Notes under the pieces: generated by a model
Databases searched by the model: none
The model's input: the letters and a program-made list of their open reading frames with translations, nothing else
What the model was told of the DNA's origin: nothing
Assembly (NCBI GenBank): GCA_033763635.1
Contig: JANRKG010000428.1
Location: 1 to 17,147 of the forward strand
Direction of reading: 5' to 3'
From: JANRKG01 sp033763635
GTDB taxonomy: Bacteria > Cyanobacteriota > Cyanobacteriia > GCF-001939115
DNA: 17,147 nt
Translations under genes and position numbers: made by a program
Shown here: one piece after another, positions 13,815 through 17,147 of the stretch
How the letters are laid out: every line of letters begins with the position of its first letter
How positions within the stretch are numbered: position 1 is the stretch's first letter

Positions 13815-15348
13815 AGAACCGTTAAAGACCACAACAGGTGTTCATAAAATCCGAACCATGATTGAGGGGTTTGATGATATCAGTCATGGTGGCCTTCCTT
13901 CGGGTCGCACCACCCTCGTCAGTGGCACATCTGGGACGGGGAAAACCCTTTTTGCCGTCCAATTTCTCTACCACGGTATTACCCAATTTGATGAACCGGG
14001 TATCTTCGTCACGTTTGAAGAATCTCCAACAGACATTATTAAAAACGCCCATAGTTTTGGATGGGATCTGCAAAAGTTGATTGATGAAGGCAAACTCTTT
14101 ATCTTAGATGCCTCTCCCGATCCCGAAGGACAGGATGTGGTGGGCAATTTTGATCTTTCTGCCCTCATTGAACGCATTCAGTACGCGATTCGCAAATACA
14201 AGGCCAAACGAGTTTCGATTGACTCGGTAACAGCAGTCTTTCAGCAGTACGATGCGGCTTCTGTCGTTCGGCGGGAGATCTTTCGCCTGGTAGCCCGTTT
14301 GAAACTGATCGGCACCACCACCATCATGACGACGGAACGTATCGAGGAATATGGCCCTGTGGCCCGGTTTGGGGTCGAGGAATTTGTTTCCGACAACGTG
14401 GCGATCGTCCGCAACGTACTGGAAGGGGAACGCCGCCGCCGCACGATCGAAATTCTAAAACTGCGCGGCACCACCCACATGAAAGGGGAGTATCCCTTTA
14501 CCATCACCAACCAGGGCATCAACATCTTTCCATTGGGGGCGATGCGCCTCACCCAGCGATCGTCCAATGCCCGTGTCTCGTCAGGAGTCACCACCCTGGA
14601 TGGGATGTGTGGGGGGGGGTTCTTCAAGGACTCGATTATTCTGGCAACGGGTGCAACCGGAACCGGGAAAACCCTCCTCGTCAGCAAGTTCATTCAAAAC
14701 GCCTGCGTCCGGGGCGATCGGGCCATCCTGTTCGCCTACGAAGAATCCCGCGCCCAGCTCTCCCGGAACGCTTTCTCCTGGGGAATCGACTTCGAGGAAA
14801 TGGAACAGAAGGGTCTTTTGAAGATTCTCTGTACCTACCCCGAATCCGCTGGGTTAGAAGACCACTTACAGATCATTAAGTCAGAGATTGCGGAGTTCAA
14901 GCCCTCTCGGATTGCGATCGACTCCCTTTCTGCCCTGGCGCGGGGAGTCAGCAACAACGCCTTCCGTCAGTTTGTGATCGGGGTGACAGGTTTTGCCAAG
15001 CAGGAAGAGATCACGGGGTTCTTCACGAACACCACCGATCAATTCATGGGTTCTCACTCCATCACCGATTCCCACATCTCTACCATCACTGACACCATCC
15101 TGATGCTGCAATATGTGGAGATTCGGGGTGAGATGGCCCGTGCAATCAACGTCTTTAAAATGCGCGGCTCCTGGCACGATAAGGGCATCCGGGAGTACAT
15201 CATTACGGAAGAGGGGCCAGAAATTAAAGAGTCCTTCCGCAACTTCGAGGGTATCATCAGCGGTTCTCCCACTCGTGTTGCAACCAACGAAAAGGTTGAA
15301 CTCTCTCGCATTATCAAGGGTGTGCAGGATAAAAAAGATGACCTTTAA
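13807..15348 (+). CDS. kaiC: Circadian clock ATPase/autokinase KaiC
   Basis: KaiC (513 residues, 519 in S. elongatus) is the hexameric core of the clock, built of two RecA-like domains. CI (about 1-240) has Walker A GTSGTGKT with Lys46 and the FVTFEES catalytic glutamates (Glu71/Glu72). It provides the slow ATPase and the KaiB ring. CII (about 255-500) has Walker A GATGTGKT with Lys288 and FAYEESRAQ (Glu312). It carries the phosphorylation sites Ser425 and Thr426 in SHISTITD, equivalent to Ser431/Thr432, with Thr420 equivalent to Thr426. The C-terminal A-loop and tail (SRIIKGVQDK), which KaiA pulls out, are present. The ATG at 13807 overlaps the kaiB stop and is preceded by GAGG at 13800-13803. 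The N-terminal tail before RTMIEGFDD is six residues shorter than in S. elongatus. A terminator follows. Confidence 0.99.
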   Translation: MAEEPLKTTTGVHKIRTMIEGFDDISHGGLPSGRTTLVSGTSGTGKTLFAVQFLYHGITQFDEPGIFVTFEESPTDIIKNAHSFGWDLQKLIDEGKLFILDASPDPEGQDVVGNFDLSALIERIQYAIRKYKAKRVSIDSVTAVFQQYDAASVVRREIFRLVARLKLIGTTTIMTTERIEEYGPVARFGVEEFVSDNVAIVRNVLEGERRRRTIEILKLRGTTHMKGEYPFTITNQGINIFPLGAMRLTQRSSNARVSSGVTTLDGMCGGGFFKDSIILATGATGTGKTLLVSKFIQNACVRGDRAILFAYEESRAQLSRNAFSWGIDFEEMEQKGLLKILCTYPESAGLEDHLQIIKSEIAEFKPSRIAIDSLSALARGVSNNAFRQFVIGVTGFAKQEEITGFFTNTTDQFMGSHSITDSHISTITDTILMLQYVEIRGEMARAINVFKMRGSWHDKGIREYIITEEGPEIKESFRNFEGIISGSPTRVATNEKVELSRIIKGVQDKKDDL

Positions 15349-15411
15349 GCTGATTCTGTTTCTTGCAAATCTTCCCTGAGACCCCTTCATTTTTCTGAAA
15401 ACTTCTTTATC

Positions 15412-15450
15412 TTGCCGAGATAGGTCAACCCTGTCTCGGCAATTTGTTTT
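15412..15450 (+). terminator. Intrinsic terminator of kaiBC
   Basis: A 13-bp stem (TTGCCGAGATAGG at 15412-15424, CCTGTCTCGGCAA at 15430-15442, one G-T wobble) encloses the 5-base loop TCAAC and is followed by a T-rich tail (15443-15450, interrupted by one G). It lies 64 bases after the kaiC stop. Confidence 0.85.
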
Positions 15451-15470
15451 CCTGCATAAAACTCTTTGCC

Positions 15471-15497
15471 TTGACAGAGCGCTATTTTTAGTACAAA
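15471..15497 (+). promoter_or_regulatory. Candidate promoter for nrdJ
   Basis: TTGACA (15471-15476) is followed after 15 bases by TACAAA (15492-15497). The spacing is a little short for sigma70. It lies just past the kaiC terminator and about 160 bases before the nrdJ start, where a promoter is needed. Confidence 0.35.
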
Positions 15498-15657
15498 TGT
15501 TTAGGCTTATATAAAACAAATAAATCATTCTGAAAGGGACAGGTTAAGCTGAAAAATTTAAATATCATATCTAGTGTTACAGTAAGGCTTTGGTTCTACA
15601 TATAGTATCTTCCTGCACCTCTTTCTGATCTACTTGCAACTAGCGAGGCTCTATTCT

Positions 15658-17147
15658 ATGGTTCGAGAACTTGAACGAGAACGTCAGGCGGGCCAGTTCC
15701 CTGCGACTGCACCGACGGCTAACCCAGTGTTTTACAGAACCTACAGTCGTCGGTTTGGCGATCGTCGGGAAACCTGGCTGGATGTCTGCGATCGCACCAC
15801 CGGGGGATTGATCAAGCTGGGCCAGTTCACTCCCGAAGAAGCAGACCTGGTGCGCCGGATGCAGCAGGAATTGAAATCCTTGCCGTCGGGTCGGTGGCTC
15901 TGGGTGGGTGGCTCCCAGTGGATCGAGAAGCCGGAAAATTTCTCTGGCGCTTACAACTGCACCAGCACCAATGTCATCGACTGGCGAGCCTTTGGGTTGA
16001 TGATGGATCTGGCGATGATGGGTTGTGGGACTGGGGCCATCCTGGAACCCAAGTACATCAATGGTTTACCTGCGATTCGCAATCGTCTCACGATCACCGT
16101 TGCTGGGAAAATTGGGGAAACTCCCGCCGAGCAACGCCGCGAGTTCTCAGAAGTTCAAGTGGAGGGCGATCGAGTCACCATTTTTGTCGGAGATAGTCGC
16201 CAGGGTTGGGTTCAGTCTTACCAAACCTTACTCGAACTCTCTAGCGATGAGCGGTTTACTGGAACCGTGCAAGTCACCGTCAATATCAGTGATGTGCGTC
16301 CCGAAGGGGAAACCCTGAAGGGCTTTGGGGGCGTTGCCAATCCCATCAAGTTATCGGGACTGTACGATCGCTGTGCGGCGATTCTCAATCAGGCGATCGG
16401 GCGGCAACTGACTTCTGTAGAGTGCTGTCTGCTGATCGATGAGGCGGCTCTTACTATTGTGGCAGGGAACATTCGAAGGTCAGCGGGGATTCGTCAGGGA
16501 GCCAGTGGGGATGAGGCTTTCGCGGTTGCGAAGGATAATCTCTGGCAGCAAGATGCAGAGGGCAACTGGCGCATCGATCCCAAACGGGACTCGTTACGGA
16601 TGGCGAACCACACCCGCGTTTACCATCATCAACCCACTGAACAAGAATGTATTGATGCGGTTCGCAAACAATTTTACTCCGGAGAAGGGGCCATTCAGTA
16701 CGCACCAGAGGCGATCGCTCGTTCCAGTGCTGATTTACTCAACACACCTGAACTGAAAGCAGAATTTTTACGAGTTTATGAGAAGGGTGAAGCTCACCAG
16801 TGGTTGCAAACCCATTACCCACAACTCTCTAATGAAGAGATTACCGATCGCCTGGAACGCTACGGCCTCAACCCGTGTGGTGAAATTCTTGGGAAAAATT
16901 TTCACTGCAACTTATCTGAGGTCCACTTAAACCAACTCGATCCCAATAACTTTCAAGAACAAGAAGAAGCCTTCACCGCAGGAGCGCTCTCCGTTGCAGC
17001 CCTCCTCAACCATCGCTTCATCGAACCCCGCTACCACTACAGCCGAGAAATCGATCCGATCGTCGGTGTCTCCTTCACTGGCCTGTTCGACTTCTTCGTT
17101 CATGCCTTCGGAGTAGACTGGCTGCGCTGGTGGGAAGCAGGCCGCCC
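15658..17147 (+). CDS. nrdJ: Adenosylcobalamin-dependent ribonucleoside-triphosphate reductase, class II (3' end outside window)
   Basis: The frame is open from the ATG at 15658 to the window end, giving about 496 residues of a protein that usually has about 740-780. The enzyme reduces ribonucleoside triphosphates to deoxyribonucleotides using a thiyl radical formed by homolysis of adenosylcobalamin. Visible active-site features follow the monomeric Lactobacillus-type enzyme. Cys101 (YNCTSTN) is one of the reducing pair. Asn405, Cys407 and Glu409 lie in NPCGEI, with Cys407 the radical-bearing Cys. Cys417 (NFHCNLSEVHLNQLD) is the likely second member of the pair. Early blocks GRWLWVGG, MMGCGTGAI and GNIRRSAGI are also typical. 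The C-terminal swinging cysteines and part of the cobalamin site are outside the window. It has its own likely promoter and is separated from kaiC by a terminator. No intein is present in the visible part. Confidence 0.95.
   Translation, partial: MVRELERERQAGQFPATAPTANPVFYRTYSRRFGDRRETWLDVCDRTTGGLIKLGQFTPEEADLVRRMQQELKSLPSGRWLWVGGSQWIEKPENFSGAYNCTSTNVIDWRAFGLMMDLAMMGCGTGAILEPKYINGLPAIRNRLTITVAGKIGETPAEQRREFSEVQVEGDRVTIFVGDSRQGWVQSYQTLLELSSDERFTGTVQVTVNISDVRPEGETLKGFGGVANPIKLSGLYDRCAAILNQAIGRQLTSVECCLLIDEAALTIVAGNIRRSAGIRQGASGDEAFAVAKDNLWQQDAEGNWRIDPKRDSLRMANHTRVYHHQPTEQECIDAVRKQFYSGEGAIQYAPEAIARSSADLLNTPELKAEFLRVYEKGEAHQWLQTHYPQLSNEEITDRLERYGLNPCGEILGKNFHCNLSEVHLNQLDPNNFQEQEEAFTAGALSVAALLNHRFIEPRYHYSREIDPIVGVSFTGLFDFFVHAFGVDWLRWWEAGR

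Larger units (their letters stand above)
15349..15657. other. kaiC-nrdJ intergenic region
   Basis: Beyond the terminator and a candidate promoter, this 309-base stretch is AT-rich and shows no gene. I looked for a cobalamin riboswitch, since the next gene uses adenosylcobalamin, and found no convincing B12 box or supporting helices. Confidence 0.5.

Noticed and set aside
14881..15528. 215-codon minus-strand frame under kaiC
   Set aside because: It lies antisense to the conserved CII domain of kaiC. The opening comes from kaiC codon bias, and the frame shows no domain of its own.
15450..15657. Cobalamin riboswitch before nrdJ
   Set aside because: It was expected from the enzyme's cofactor, but no B12 box or characteristic helices could be found.

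Overview
The window reads as chromosomal DNA of a cyanobacterium. It carries a complete kaiA-kaiB-kaiC circadian clock locus and a class II (adenosylcobalamin-dependent) ribonucleotide reductase. The CGATCG core is frequent, and full HIP1 octamers (GCGATCGC) occur at 5982, 15788 and 16711. A filamentous or Leptolyngbya-like lineage is plausible, but this is a guess from gene content and style only. I see no phage genes, insertion sequences, CRISPR arrays, rRNA or tRNA.

Layout: (1) 1-963, the 3' part of an Omp85/ShlB-type outer-membrane transporter, closed by a strong intrinsic terminator. (2) 1183-2082, a lipoprotein solute-binding component of a glycine-betaine/osmoprotectant ABC transporter. 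A small palindromic repeat locus lies on each side of it. (3) 2265-4889 on the minus strand, alaS. (4) A gene-poor stretch at 4890-5504. (5) 5505-6524, a diguanylate cyclase with a degenerate receiver. (6) 6737-8389, a B12-binding-type radical SAM protein that ends tail-to-tail with (7) 8386-11691 on the minus strand, a large hybrid histidine kinase with three receiver-like C-terminal domains, none of which has the phospho-accepting Asp. (8) A 665-base divergent spacer with small tandem repeats. (9) kaiA (12357-13256), kaiB (13500-13814) and kaiC (13807-15348), closed by a terminator. (10) nrdJ from 15658, running off the end.

How the genes fit together: KaiA, KaiB and KaiC form the post-translational oscillator. 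KaiC is an ATPase and autokinase, KaiA stimulates its phosphorylation, and KaiB sequesters KaiA. kaiB and kaiC overlap by 8 bases and are surely co-transcribed. A 243-base AT-rich spacer before kaiB leaves room for a separate kaiBC promoter. The kinase divergent from kaiA is the most intriguing neighbour, because its repeated pseudo-receivers recall KaiA's own N-terminal domain and the KaiB-binding pseudo-receiver of CikA. A role in clock input or output is inference from position and architecture only. alaS and nrdJ are housekeeping genes.

Start sites were revised where the sequence argued for it. alaS, the radical SAM gene, the lipoprotein gene and the kinase are placed at internal ATGs. 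kaiA is placed at a TTG, because its N-terminus then aligns with the family.
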